Source of the DNA: Shewanella phaeophyticola | GTDB taxonomy: Bacteria; Pseudomonadota; Gammaproteobacteria; Enterobacterales; Shewanellaceae | NCBI RefSeq assembly: GCF_025398315.1 | Contig: NZ_JAODOQ010000001.1 | Span: 2,232,001 to 2,296,000, forward strand | Length of the DNA: 64,000 bases | Direction: 5' to 3' | Shown here: positions 48,001 to 56,978 of the stretch, one piece after another | How the letters are laid out: every line of letters starts with the position of its first letter | How positions within the stretch are numbered: the stretch's first letter is position 1 | Position numbers and translations under genes: made by a program | Notes under the pieces: generated by a model | Database searches by the model: none | What the model saw: the letters and a program-made list of their open reading frames with translations, nothing else | What the model was told of the DNA's origin: nothing

Positions 48001-48283
48001 ACAAGGCCAGGACAAACTGAGCGCCATTAATGTCGCTGCACAATCACGTCTTCGCCCAATCATGATGACAACTTTAACCACGACCCTGGGCTTGTTACCC
48101 ATGGCAATTGGCATGGGTGATGGCAGCGAAGTACGCGCACCGATGGCCATAACGGTAATATTTGGTCTGTGTATGTCTACCCTACTGACATTATTGGTGA
48201 TCCCTGCGCTATATGCCCTCTTTGACCGCAAACAATTTGATGACAAAGATGTTGATATCAACACTGCGGAGACTCCAGCATGA
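45032..48283 (+). CDS. RND efflux permease 1
   Basis: A 1083-residue HAE1-type inner-membrane pump driven by protons. The N-terminal helix (RPVTVWMFMLAVMLFGMVGF), two large periplasmic loops and twelve helices are inferred. The proton-relay Asp is in GLLVDNAIVVLENIDR of helix 4, and LTTTLGLLPMAIGMG marks the C-terminal half. The substrate cannot be told. GGAG precedes the ATG, 12 bp after the adaptor gene. An insertion of about 50 residues after helix 6 (KPVETPKVAKPTSVKGKMGY onward) makes it longer than AcrB. Confidence 0.9.
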   Translation: MSMIKTSVKRPVTVWMFMLAVMLFGMVGFSRLAVKLLPDLSYPSVTIRTAYDGAAPVEIEQLVSKPIEEAVGVVKGLRKISSISRSGMSDVVLEFEWGTNMDMASLEVREKIDTIELPLDINKPLLLRFNPNLDPIMRLAFSVPNANAEQLKQMRTFADEELKRRLEALSGVAAVRLSGGLEQEVHIELNQQKLSQLNLNADQIKRRINEENINLSAGKVVQGDKEYLVRTLNQFNSLKELGQVIVYRNEQTLVRLSDIAVISDAYKERSDITRIGEMESIELAIYKEGDANTVAVAKKLHAELANINQADNKNQLNVIYDQSEFIESAVNEVTSAALFGSLLAMLVIYLFLRDIIATLIISISIPFSVIATFNMMYFADISLNIMSLGGIALAIGLLVDNAIVVLENIDRYKSAGMNKVDAAVTGCKEVAGAIFASTLTTLAVFLPLVFVDGIAGALFADQALTVTFALLASLFVALTAIPMLASRQGFTCLPKPVETPKVAKPTSVKGKMGYYLLVVVKFPFALLFSYLPAGLLTFFIVISRFVSSILGLLLTPICASFNWVYRRIEAIYYRILHHALRHQVFTLVIALMVTIASSSLLPKIGMELIPPMNQGEFYVEILLPPGTEVTETDAVLQQLALSIKDREDVKHAYSQAGSGGLMTSDTARGGENWGRLQVVLADHFAFNAVSQVLRQTARNIPELEAQIEHPELFSFKTPLEIELSGYDLTLLKQSADQLVNALGENDRFSDVNTTLRDGQPEISIRFDHARLAALGMDAPTVANRIAQRVGGTIASQFTVRDRKVDILVRSEQAERDQISDIESLIINPNSNQPIPLSAIAAVHLQIESSAINRISQQRVAIVSSNLAYGDLTEAVLEAQQILSKQQLPSSIQARFGGQNEEMEHSFNSLKIALVLAIFLVYLVMASQFESLLHPLLILIAVPMAVAGSIVGLFITGTHISVVVFIGLIMLAGIVVNNAIVLVDRINQLRQQGQDKLSAINVAAQSRLRPIMMTTLTTTLGLLPMAIGMGDGSEVRAPMAITVIFGLCMSTLLTLLVIPALYALFDRKQFDDKDVDINTAETPA

Positions 48284-51200
48284 ATATCACCCAACTGGCA
48301 ATAAAACGTCCAGTCACTACCAGCATGTTTTTCTTAGCCATCATGTTATTTGGCATGGCTGCGAGCCGCATGCTGCCGCTAGAGATGTTTCCGGGCATTG
48401 ATATTCCGCAAATTGTCGTCAATGTACCTTACAAAGGTTCAAGCCCAGCCGAAGTTGAACGCGACATCACTAAAGTACTGGAGGAGTCACTGGCGACCAT
48501 GAGCGGCATTGAAGAAGTGCGCTCTGATTCAACCCAAGACGGCGCGTTTATTCAGCTAAACATGAAATGGGGCGAAGAAGTTGCCACCAAAAGTCTAGAA
48601 GCACGTGAAAAAATAGACTCTGTGAGGCACTTACTGCCAAAAGATGTCGAACGCGTCATTATTCAACAGTTTTCGACTGCCGATATGCCAGTGCTGACGA
48701 TTCGGATTTCGAGTGAACGTGAACTATCAAACGCTTTTGACTTGCTCGACAAGCAGTTACGTAAACCACTCGAGCGTGTCCAGGGCGTCTCAAAAGTGAC
48801 GCTGTACGGCGTGGAACAAAAGCAAATTGAAATACGCCTAGATGCCGATAAATTAGCATCATCAGGGCTTAATAGCCTTGATTTACGCACTCGCTTGTTA
48901 ACCGAAAACTTCGTTATTAGTGCCGGTACTATTCGCACTCAGTCACAAGTGTACCAGGTGACACCCAAGGGAGAATTTACCAGTCTCGACGACATCAATT
49001 CACTGGTAATTATCCCTGGAGTCCAGTTACAAGACATCGCGACGGTGAGTTATGCGTTGCCCGAAAAAGAAGAAGGCCGACACTTAGATCAAAAATACGC
49101 CGTGGGCATTGATGTATTTAAAGAGTCTGGCGCTAACTTAGTTGAAGTGTCTGATCGGGTGCTTAAGGTTATTGAGCAGGTTAAACAAGATCAGCAGTTT
49201 AATGGTATTAAGCTGTTTATCATGGAAGACCAAGCCTTTGGGGTTAAATCGTCGTTAAAAGACTTATTGCTTGCGGGGTTAATGGGCGCGGTATTGTCAT
49301 TTGGGGTGTTATATTTATTTTTACGTAACTTAAAAATGACCTTAGTCGTGGTGTCATCGGTGCCGATTTCGTTATGTATGACTCTGGCCGGAATGTACTT
49401 TTTAGGCTACAGCTTAAATATTTTATCCATGATGGGGTTATTGTTAGCCGTCGGTATGTTGATTGATAATGCCGTGGTGGTCACCGAAAGTGTGCTGCAA
49501 CAAAAACAAGCATCCAATATTGACGACACCTGCCAAATCATAGCCAATCAACAAGCTGTATTAACAGGAGTCGAAAAAGTCTCACTGGCGGTATTGGCCG
49601 GTACACTCACCACTGCCATCGTGTTTTTACCCAATATTTTTGGTGTAAAAGTCCAGCTTACCATCTTTTTAGAGCACGTTGCCGTCGCGATTTGTGTATC
49701 ACTCGCCGCGTCATTATTAGTGGCGAAAACCCTTATTCCACTCATGCTTAACCGGTTTCACTTTGAGGTAAAGCCGGTTAATGACAACAATCGTTTAGCA
49801 CTATTTTATCAACGCAGTTTACGCTGGATTTTAGCTCGGCCAAAACGTTCTGGCGTGATAGCCATAGCGCTATTAGTATCAACAGCACTGCCATTAAGCT
49901 TAGTGCAACAAGACCAGGGCGATGGTGAAGGCAATGACCGGCTATACATTAATTATCAACTTGAAGGTCGGCATAACCTGGCCGTCACCGAAGCGTTGAT
50001 TAATCGCATGGAGGACTACTTATACAGCAACAAAGAAGCCTTTTATATCGACGCTGTATACAGTTATTACGCGCCCCAAGATGCACAATCAACCATTTTA
50101 CTGCAAAAGGATATCCCTATTGAAATGGGCGAATTGAAAAAGATGATCCGTGAAGGGTTTCCTAAATTCTCTATCGCCACGCCACAATTTGGTTGGGGCA
50201 ATGATAATAATGGTATCCGAGTGACATTAACTGGCCGCTCAACCTCTGAGCTTATTCGTCTCAGCGAACAAGTCGTGCCATTGCTAAGTAATATTAATGG
50301 TCTTGTGGATGTACGCTCTGAAGTTAACGGCGCCCAGCAGGAAGTGGTTGTAGTAATTGACCGTGAAATGGCAGCAAGACTTGATCTGACCTTAAGCGAT
50401 ATAGCGTCAAATATTGCAATTGCTCTTCGCGGTTCACCTTTACGCTCATTTAGGCACGACCCAAGTGGCGAGCTTCGTATCGAGTTGGCGTATGATAAAA
50501 GTTGGCAACATTCGCTTGAAAAACTTAAACAACTACCTATTATTCGCCAGGGCGATAGAGTTTATACACTCGACAGTTTAGCCGAAGCCACCATCGTGCC
50601 TCGCTTTGACACCATTAGACACTTTAACCGCCAAACTGCTTTATCAATTGGCGCAAACCTTGATGATTTCACTACAGAAGAAGCACAAGAGAAAATCACC
50701 CAAGTCATGGACTCAATCAACTTTCCTTACGGTTATAGTTATTCGCTTCGTGGTGGCTTTGAACGTCAAGATGAAGATCAGTCTATCATGGCAGTTAACA
50801 TGATATTGGCTATCGCAATGATTTATATCGTGATGGCGGCATTATTTGAATCATTATTGCTTCCCACTGCCATCATTACCTCGATTATGTTTTCAATCAC
50901 CGGTGTATTTTGGACCTATGGCTGACAGGTACCCCCATGTCAGTGATGGCCATGATTGGCATATTAATTTTAATGGGTATTGTGGTGAATAACGGCATTG
51001 TTTTAGTGGATCAAATTAATCAAATGACACCAGATTTAGACAAACTGAGCGAAACCATTAGTGATGTGTGTATTACTCGCTTACGTCCGGTATTAATGAC
51101 TGTGGCAACAACGGTATTGGGCTTAGTGCCACTGGCTATGGGAGACACTCAAATTGGCGGCGGTGGCTCCCCCTACTCACCCATGGCCATTGCCATTATT

Positions 51201-51344
51201 GGTGGACTTATCTTCTCAACTGTTACCAGTTTGTATTTAGTACCATTGTGTTATCAGGCACTATACTTAATTCGCCATAAGGCAGCGATTAGATTAGGTT
51301 TAGCCAACAATTTTGCCCAAAAGCTGTTACCTTGGACTCAATAA
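48280..51344 (+). CDS. RND efflux permease 2, frameshifted near the C-terminus
   Basis: A second HAE1-type permease of about 1021 residues, overlapping the first by four bases (ATGA). VGMLIDNAVVVTESVL contains the proton-relay Asp. The frame breaks at 50912-50917: ...FSITGVFWT resumes as LWLTGTPMSVMAMIGILILM. TTTTGGACCTATGG would be TTTTGGACCCTATGG, with one C restored after GGACC. Tandem permeases sharing one adaptor recall MdtBC/MuxBC, where the two form a mixed trimer, but that is only inferred here. Confidence 0.88.
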
Positions 51345-51450
51345 TAACGTTTATAACAAATTTGCAACCTAAAAGTGATCAAACAAACTCAAGTATCAGT
51401 ATTAAAAGGTAGTTTATCGCAGGTATAACAGCGCAAATAAAGGGACAGAC

Positions 51451-52334
51451 ATGAAACAGAGATTTCAAACTCAATTGATTAGACTCAGCACATTGGCCAT
51501 ATTGACACTCAGTGGCAATCTTATGGCCAACAACAGCATGAGCGATGTCAAAATCACCTCAAAAAAGCTTAATGACAATACCTATATGTTCATGGGGGCT
51601 GGCGGCAATATTGGCGTTTCAGTAGGCAGTGACGGAATGTTGATTATTGACGACCAGTTTGCCCCATTAGCCGGTAAAATTTCAGCGTCATTAAGTGAGA
51701 TACAAGCTGGAGTGCCTAAATACATTGTGAATACTCATTACCACGGAGATCATACTGGTGGTAATGCGCATTTTGGCGCCACCGGCACCATTTTAGCCCA
51801 CCACAATGTATTAAAACGCCTAAGTGAAGACAGCAAAACACCAAAATCAGCCCTGCCCGTCATTACCTTTGCTGAAAACATTTCTATTCATTTTAACCAA
51901 GACACTCTAGAGATCCTCCATTTAGTGCTTCAGGTCATACCGACGGCGACAGTGTGGTGATATGGCAAAAAGCCAATATTGTCCACATGGGTGATTTGTA
52001 TTTTAAAGACCGCTTCCCATACATCGATTTAAAGGGTGGCGGTTCGGTGATGGGGTATCGCGACAATGTCAGTGCCATATTAGACAAACTCGACAACAAC
52101 ACTCAGGTGATCCCAGGACATGGTGAGTTAGCAACCCGCAACGAATTATTAAAATTTAAACATATGCTTGATGATTGTATCAATTGGATGCGCGGCGAAA
52201 TTGAAATGGGACACGACCTCGCTAAAATAAAACAGCAAGGTGTGCCACAAGAATATCAAGATTGGGGATGGCAGTTTATTTCTGCAGACAAGTGGATAAC
52301 AACTTTATATGAAGACTTAAATACAAAATCTTGA
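51451..52334 (+). CDS. MBL-fold metallohydrolase, frameshifted here
   Basis: A secreted or periplasmic metallo-beta-lactamase-fold hydrolase of about 294 residues with a cleavable signal peptide. The metal motif THYHGDHTGG (HxHxDH) and the second-metal regions GHTDGD and PGHGE are visible. The frame breaks at 51923-51928: LEILHL continues as SGHTDGDSVVIWQKANIVHMGD. CATTTAGTGCTTCA is one base short of a reading with GGNCC (Gly-Pro). It lies 107 bp after the RND operon in the same direction. The fold covers lactamases, lactonases and sulfatases; the substrate is unknown. Confidence 0.85.
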
Positions 52335-52382
52335 GTTGATAATTTAATATTATCCATCAAAAAATAATCAAAATTTAATATT

Positions 52383-52415
52383 AAAAAAGCTTACTTTAAA
52401 AGGGTAAGCTTTTTT
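52383..52415. terminator. bidirectional terminator
   Basis: AAAAAAGCTTAC/GTAAGCTTTTTT with a nine-base loop, between the converging MBL and kinase-fold genes. Confidence 0.88.
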
Positions 52416-52446
52416 GTAAATAATAGTCGTATGATTATTAGAATAA

Positions 52447-53181
52447 TCAATTAGGTAATGTTAAAGGAGCTTGTCTAAAATGCCACAACACCCAATAGAC
52501 TGGTTTTAAATCTTTACCACCAGTATACCGAAAAGGTTTTGCGAAATAATATAACCATTGCCAAGCAGCTAAAAACTGTTTGGCTTTTTGCCATATATTT
52601 TCACCTCCTGCTAAACGATAACATTTAATCGCTTGACATATAACGCGATTATTTGGCTCCATATATCGATATAAACTATGTATAAAGACTAACAAATCAC
52701 GAATTTGTTGAGAGATAATCGAGTCATTTTGCTGATTCGCTTCAAAATCAATAAATTTCACTTCACCAGCCTGCCAGCTAATATCGCGTAATGCAGGACG
52801 ACCATGAGCAAGCTGCATATTATGAAGCTTAGCCAAGGCTGTGCTTGCATCATTTAAAATGGGTTGCCACAACGCCTGGTTTGTATGATGAAGCAGATGA
52901 TTAATCGTATCGCCAGCATCTTCGACAACCATATAACCATCACCAACTTCAACCACTGCAGGTACAGGAGCACCTAAATGCCCTAACGTATTTAATACAT
53001 CAATTTCTTTATTCAGGGCTGCCGTTGAATTTGGCTTTAATAAACGCATTGCACCAGTAAGCTTTTCAACTTGCTTTAACCAATACCGCTTTCCTTGAAA
53101 CTCAAATGACACAACTCGCTCACCACAATGTTCATGATAAATTTTAGCCACATATTGATGAAAAATATCATTCTCAGCCAT
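52447..53181 (-). CDS. protein-kinase-fold protein (BUD32/LPS-kinase-like)
   Basis: A 244-residue protein that looks like a compact kinase. GKRYWLKQVEKLTG offers the ATP-site Lys, LAKLHNMQLAHGRPALRDI resembles a catalytic loop, and VKFIDFEANQ resembles the DFE/DFG metal site, the pattern of BUD32-type and WaaP/KdkA sugar kinases. No membrane segment. Since LPS genes lie about 1 kb away, phosphorylation of a lipid-A or core sugar is a guess. The start at 53181 has a weak ribosome binding site. Confidence 0.65.
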   Translation of the reverse strand: MAENDIFHQYVAKIYHEHCGERVVSFEFQGKRYWLKQVEKLTGAMRLLKPNSTAALNKEIDVLNTLGHLGAPVPAVVEVGDGYMVVEDAGDTINHLLHHTNQALWQPILNDASTALAKLHNMQLAHGRPALRDISWQAGEVKFIDFEANQQNDSIISQQIRDLLVFIHSLYRYMEPNNRVICQAIKCYRLAGGENIWQKAKQFLAAWQWLYYFAKPFRYTGGKDLKPVYWVLWHFRQAPLTLPN

Positions 53182-53494
53182 AAAACTAACCAATGAAAAT
53201 TTTCTATTATCGATAGCTAAATTATCTTCCTCACGTTTAATTAATTCAATTAAATTAATGATATTTAATCCTAGAACAATCTATTTTAAGCTTCTACATA
53301 AATCTATACACTGCTTGCAAACAAGCTAAATACACAATAGATACGCTTGTTAACATACAGACACTTATTACTATTAATATAAACAAGTCGCCATTTTTAA
53401 TTACATATATTAAAAAGTGTTTACATTTAAAATGTTTGATGTTTAACAAAAACAGCTAAAGTAAATAACTAAGATTCATGACTAAAAGAAAGGT
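53182..53494. other. AT-rich gap upstream of the kinase-fold gene
   Basis: No gene seen; presumably the promoter of the kinase-fold gene. It runs into the mobile element starting at 53495. Confidence 0.4.
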
Positions 53495-53853
53495 TAATAC
53501 CAATCCTTATTAGAATATGATCTATATAAGGGAGGGTTACATAGTCCTCTACATCAAAGTCATTTGAATCAATAATGGGGATTGTGACACAGCCCCTAAG
53601 GGCGAATGTTAGCCATTCTTAATGTACGACTGCATGGATGCAGGAGATAGAGCAACGCAGGAGCAGTTGCCGACGACTGCATGGATGCAGGAGATAGAGC
53701 AACGCAGGAGCAGTTGCCGACGACTGCATGGATGCAGGAGATAGAGCAACGCAGGAGCAGTTGCCGAGAACGACTATGTCTTCAAAAGGCTGCCTCGAAT
53801 ACCTCACTGTTCATTTTCGCTAAAAGAGCAAATTTTAATGCGGATTGGCATAA
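53495..53853. mobile_element. MITE-like element with three tandem 47-bp modules
   Basis: It begins TAATACCAATCC (53495-53506) and ends GGATTGGCATAA (53842-53853), imperfect inverted termini; similarity extends a further ten bases inward (TTATTAGAAT and its mirror CGCATTAAAA). It contains a GCCC/GGGC hairpin (53592-53603) and the tandem array at 53627-53767. No believable ORF. The termini match those of the elements at 42655 and 60068. Confidence 0.7.
53627..53767. repeat. three perfect tandem copies of a 47-bp module
   Basis: Units start at 53627, 53674 and 53721 and are identical. Each has two internal palindromes, TGCATGGATGCA and GCAAC...GTTGC, so single strands could fold into two hairpins per unit. 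No spacers, so this is not CRISPR. A single inverted copy with one mismatch lies at 60154-60200. Confidence 0.92.
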
Positions 53854-53890
53854 GTCATAAAATAAATAAACGGTGCAAAACCAACAGGCC

Positions 53891-53917
53891 ACAAAAAAGC
53901 GCCCTTTAGGCGCTTAA
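53891..53917 (-). terminator. terminator of the lpxK-ycaR transcript
   Basis: On the minus strand AAGCGCC/GGCGCTT with a five-base loop runs into TTTTTTG, 28 bp past the ycaR stop codon. Confidence 0.82.
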
Positions 53918-53944
53918 TGAAGACTTATTAACGAACAAATGTAG

Positions 53945-54121
53945 TTATTCAGTCACTAAAGACGTTGCACGATTTTCCAGTAATACTGGAATACCTTCCG
54001 TAATGGGATAAGCTAATTTATCAAACTTACAAATTAACTGTTGTGCTTCTTTGTCATATTCCAACTTACCTTTGCATACTGGGCAAGCCACAATTTCGAG
54101 TAATTTTTTATCAAATGCCAT
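53945..54121 (-). CDS. ycaR: Trm112 family protein YcaR
   Basis: A 58-residue protein beginning [20 protein letters not shown]. The CPVC half of the zinc ribbon is present and the second Cys pair is reduced to a single Cys, as in many bacterial members. The C-terminus has [12 protein letters not shown], the Trm112 signature. Trm112 proteins activate methyltransferases in eukaryotes; the bacterial role is unclear. AAGGA precedes the ATG, and the start overlaps the lpxK end by 11 bases. kdsB often follows in relatives; here a terminator does. Confidence 0.88.
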   Translation of the reverse strand: MAFDKKLLEIVACPVCKGKLEYDKEAQQLICKFDKLAYPITEGIPVLLENRATSLVTE

Positions 54122-55118
54122 GAGACAGTCCTTTTTTAGTTTGAGCCACAAACTGTAGTTGGCTCAAAAATGCTTGATCAAATTCTGGGGTAAGCTTCGC
54201 ATTTACCGGTAAATACCACCAGTGACTTTGAGCAAAATCGCGACATTTAACCGCATCTTTTTCAGTCATCACTAATGGGTGTACTTTAGACAAAGCGTGC
54301 AGCTGTGCAGGTTCAAATGCCTGGTGGTCAGTAAATTCAACTTCTTTCGCTATTTTATAGCCTATTTGGCTAAGAGTATTAAAAAAACGTTGCGGATTAC
54401 CAATGGCAGCCATAGCAACTACCAGCTGTTGTGAGTCAAACGGTTCTGCCAATGTATTGTCAACTTGGGTTAACGGTGCAGGCGTTAAACTCATCAGCAC
54501 TTCATTGGAATGTGCCGGGCCACCGTTATTAATCACAAAATCGACACTATTTAGCCGCCAAAGCCCTTCACGTAATGGACCTGCAGGGATTAACCTTTGA
54601 TTACCATAACGTCGATCGCCATCCACTAACGCAATTTCAATATCACGCGCTAATGCATAATGTTGTAAGCCGTCATCGCAAATAATCACATCGATATCAT
54701 AATTGGCCAGCAGCAAGTTCGCCGCATCAACTCGCTTAGCGCCAACCACCATAGGCACTTGCGTGCGAGCCACAATCATTGCCGGTTCATCACCAACATC
54801 GCTGGCTTTAGCGCCGGGATTGACCACTAAACACCCTTCGATGTCCACACCATAGCCGCGACTTATCACCCCTGGGTGATATCCCTGCTGGCGCAGCAGT
54901 TCAATCAAGTAAATAACCGTTGGGGTTTTACCACTGCCACCGGCAGTAATATTACCCACCACAATAACAGGCACAGGCAAACGGTTGACAGCTTTAATAT
55001 TGAAACGAAATAACATTCGCCGTGTGGCTGATATCAGTGAAAATAACCACGACAATGGCAATAATAACCATTTTGCCCAATGGTTTTGATACCAAATGCG
55101 ATGGATGAGTTGCTGCAT
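54111..55118 (-). CDS. lpxK: tetraacyldisaccharide 4'-kinase
   Basis: A 335-residue inner-membrane-associated kinase adding the 4'-phosphate to the lipid A precursor. An N-terminal amphipathic or transmembrane segment ([19 protein letters not shown]) precedes the Walker [36 protein letters not shown] holds the conserved Asp-Asp. The ATG at 55118 has GAGGG upstream and lies 10 bp after msbA; the ORF extension upstream is rejected. No lesion: three GGNCC sites in this gene or its flank read cleanly. Confidence 0.93.
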   Translation of the reverse strand: MQQLIHRIWYQNHWAKWLLLPLSWLFSLISATRRMLFRFNIKAVNRLPVPVIVVGNITAGGSGKTPTVIYLIELLRQQGYHPGVISRGYGVDIEGCLVVNPGAKASDVGDEPAMIVARTQVPMVVGAKRVDAANLLLANYDIDVIICDDGLQHYALARDIEIALVDGDRRYGNQRLIPAGPLREGLWRLNSVDFVINNGGPAHSNEVLMSLTPAPLTQVDNTLAEPFDSQQLVVAMAAIGNPQRFFNTLSQIGYKIAKEVEFTDHQAFEPAQLHALSKVHPLVMTEKDAVKCRDFAQSHWWYLPVNAKLTPEFDQAFLSQLQFVAQTKKGLSHGI

Positions 55119-55128
55119 AACCCTCGCC

Positions 55129-56941
55129 CTACTGACTAAACTGCATCTTATACAAATTAGCGTAAATGCCCGCTTGCGCAATCAACTCACTGTGATTACC
55201 GCGCTCAACAATTTGCCCCTGATCAATAACCAAGATTTCATCGGCGCTTTCAATGGTTGATAAACGGTGAGCAATCACAATTGAGGTACGGTTATGACGT
55301 AAATTGTCTAAGCCTTTTTGGATGGCTTTTTCAGACTCAGTATCTAACGCAGAGGTTGCTTCATCTAAAATAAGCACAGGCGCATCACGAAGCATGGCCT
55401 CTTGCAATCGCAATACGTTGGCGCTGACCGCCTGAAAGTAGTACGCCGTTTTCGCCGACTTGAGTTTCTAAGCCTTCAGGTAAGGTATTAATAAACTCCA
55501 TTGCATAAGCAAGCTCTGCTGCCTTAACAATTTGTTCGCGGGTCACTTCACCTGGGTATGCATACGCGATGTTATTGGCAATGGTGTCGTTAAACAACGT
55601 CACTTGCTGCGACACTAACGCCACCTGATTACGCAATGATTTAAGCTGATAGTCATAAATACTGGTGTCATCAAGGATGATATCACCTTGGCTCAAGCCA
55701 CCATAAAAACGGGTAATCAAACTGGCAATGGTTGATTTACCCGAACCAGAACGTCCCACTAGAGCCACGGTTTTACCCGGTTTAACTTCAAAATCAATGC
55801 CATTAAGCGCGGCTTTATCTTGCTCAGGATATGAGAACGTCACGTTATCAAAACGCAGTTTGCCTTGTACGCGCTCGACAGTAAATGTACCGTTATCTGA
55901 CTCTGGCGCAGTATCAAGTAATTCAAATACCGTTGTACACGCCGCAATACCACGCTGAAATTCAGCATTAACACGGGTTAAGTTTTTAATGGGTTGTAAC
56001 ATGGCAAGCATCGCGCCCAAAATAGCGGCAAAAGTCCCTGCCGTTAAATCGGTTTTCATGCTGTCCCATGTGGCGGCATACAATACAAATGCCAGCGCAA
56101 ATGAACCAATCACCATTATCAGTGGCTGGCTCACAGACTGAGCAACAGCTAACTTCATATTTTGATAACGATTACGGTCGTTAACTTTAAAGAAACGCTC
56201 CAGCTCGGTTTCTTGACCACCAAACACTAATACGTTTTTATGACCTTTAATCATTTGCTCAGTAGTCGCTGTTACCCCACCCATAGCTGACTGAATTTGC
56301 TTAGAGACTTTACGAAAACGACGACTGACGACACTGATCACAATACCGATGAGTGGACCAATCACCAAAATACACAATGACAACTGCCACGAGTAATAGA
56401 ACATGATGGCTAACATGCCTATCGCGGTCATACTGTCGCGCACAATTGAAATTAACGCACTGCCTGATGCTCGGGCAATTTGCTCTGTGTCAAAGGTCAC
56501 CCGTGAGATCAAGTTACCGCTGTTTTCACGGTCAATATAACTGACGGGTAAGCGTAAATAATGTTCAAACACTTGCTGACGCATATCCATGATTAATTGC
56601 GCACTAATAAAAGACACACAATAAGTAGACACAAAGTTAGCGATACCACGCAGGCTGAACATTAAAATAACCACAATTGGCGCCATAAACATAACATTGT
56701 TGTCGGCATTAAAACCACCGTGAGTCGGCACATCGACGCCAGCGACAACCGAAGGCGTTTGGCTGAAGCCCTCATCAATAAACGGTTTAATAAAGGCAAT
56801 AAAAGCAGCGTCTACGGCACCATAAGTCAATAATGCAAGAACAGCCATTATAAACTTGGTTTTCATAGGGACGACATAGGTCATCAAACGTTTAAAAACG
56901 ACCCAGATTTCATTCTTATCATTAGAAGTTGATGCTGACAT
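55129..56941 (-). CDS. msbA: lipid A export ATP-binding/permease protein, frameshifted here
   Basis: An ABC half-transporter that flips lipid A-core across the inner membrane. Six helices in the N-terminal part are followed by the nucleotide-binding domain: Walker [10 protein letters not shown], signature [13 protein letters not shown] and Walker [13 protein letters not shown]. The frame breaks at 55395-55401, between the signature and Walker B: the family reads [19 protein letters not shown], whereas GCAAGAGGCCATG has one base too many. The original may have been GCACGGGCCATG. About 604 residues when repaired. The gene is essential in most Gram-negatives. Confidence 0.93.
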
Positions 56942-56978
56942 TGAATCCAATACTTAACTAGCAAACATGAGGCGTATT

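Noticed and set aside
48280..51344. Programmed frameshifting in the second RND permease and other genes
   Set aside because: No slippery heptamer or downstream pseudoknot was seen at the breaks, and so many unrelated genes would not all use it.
53627..53767. CRISPR array
   Set aside because: The three units abut directly with no spacers, and no cas gene is near.
53619..53807. Minus-strand ORF of 62 codons across the tandem repeat
   Set aside because: It is a by-product of 47-bp repeats read through; it lacks a ribosome binding site and its protein has no recognisable pattern.
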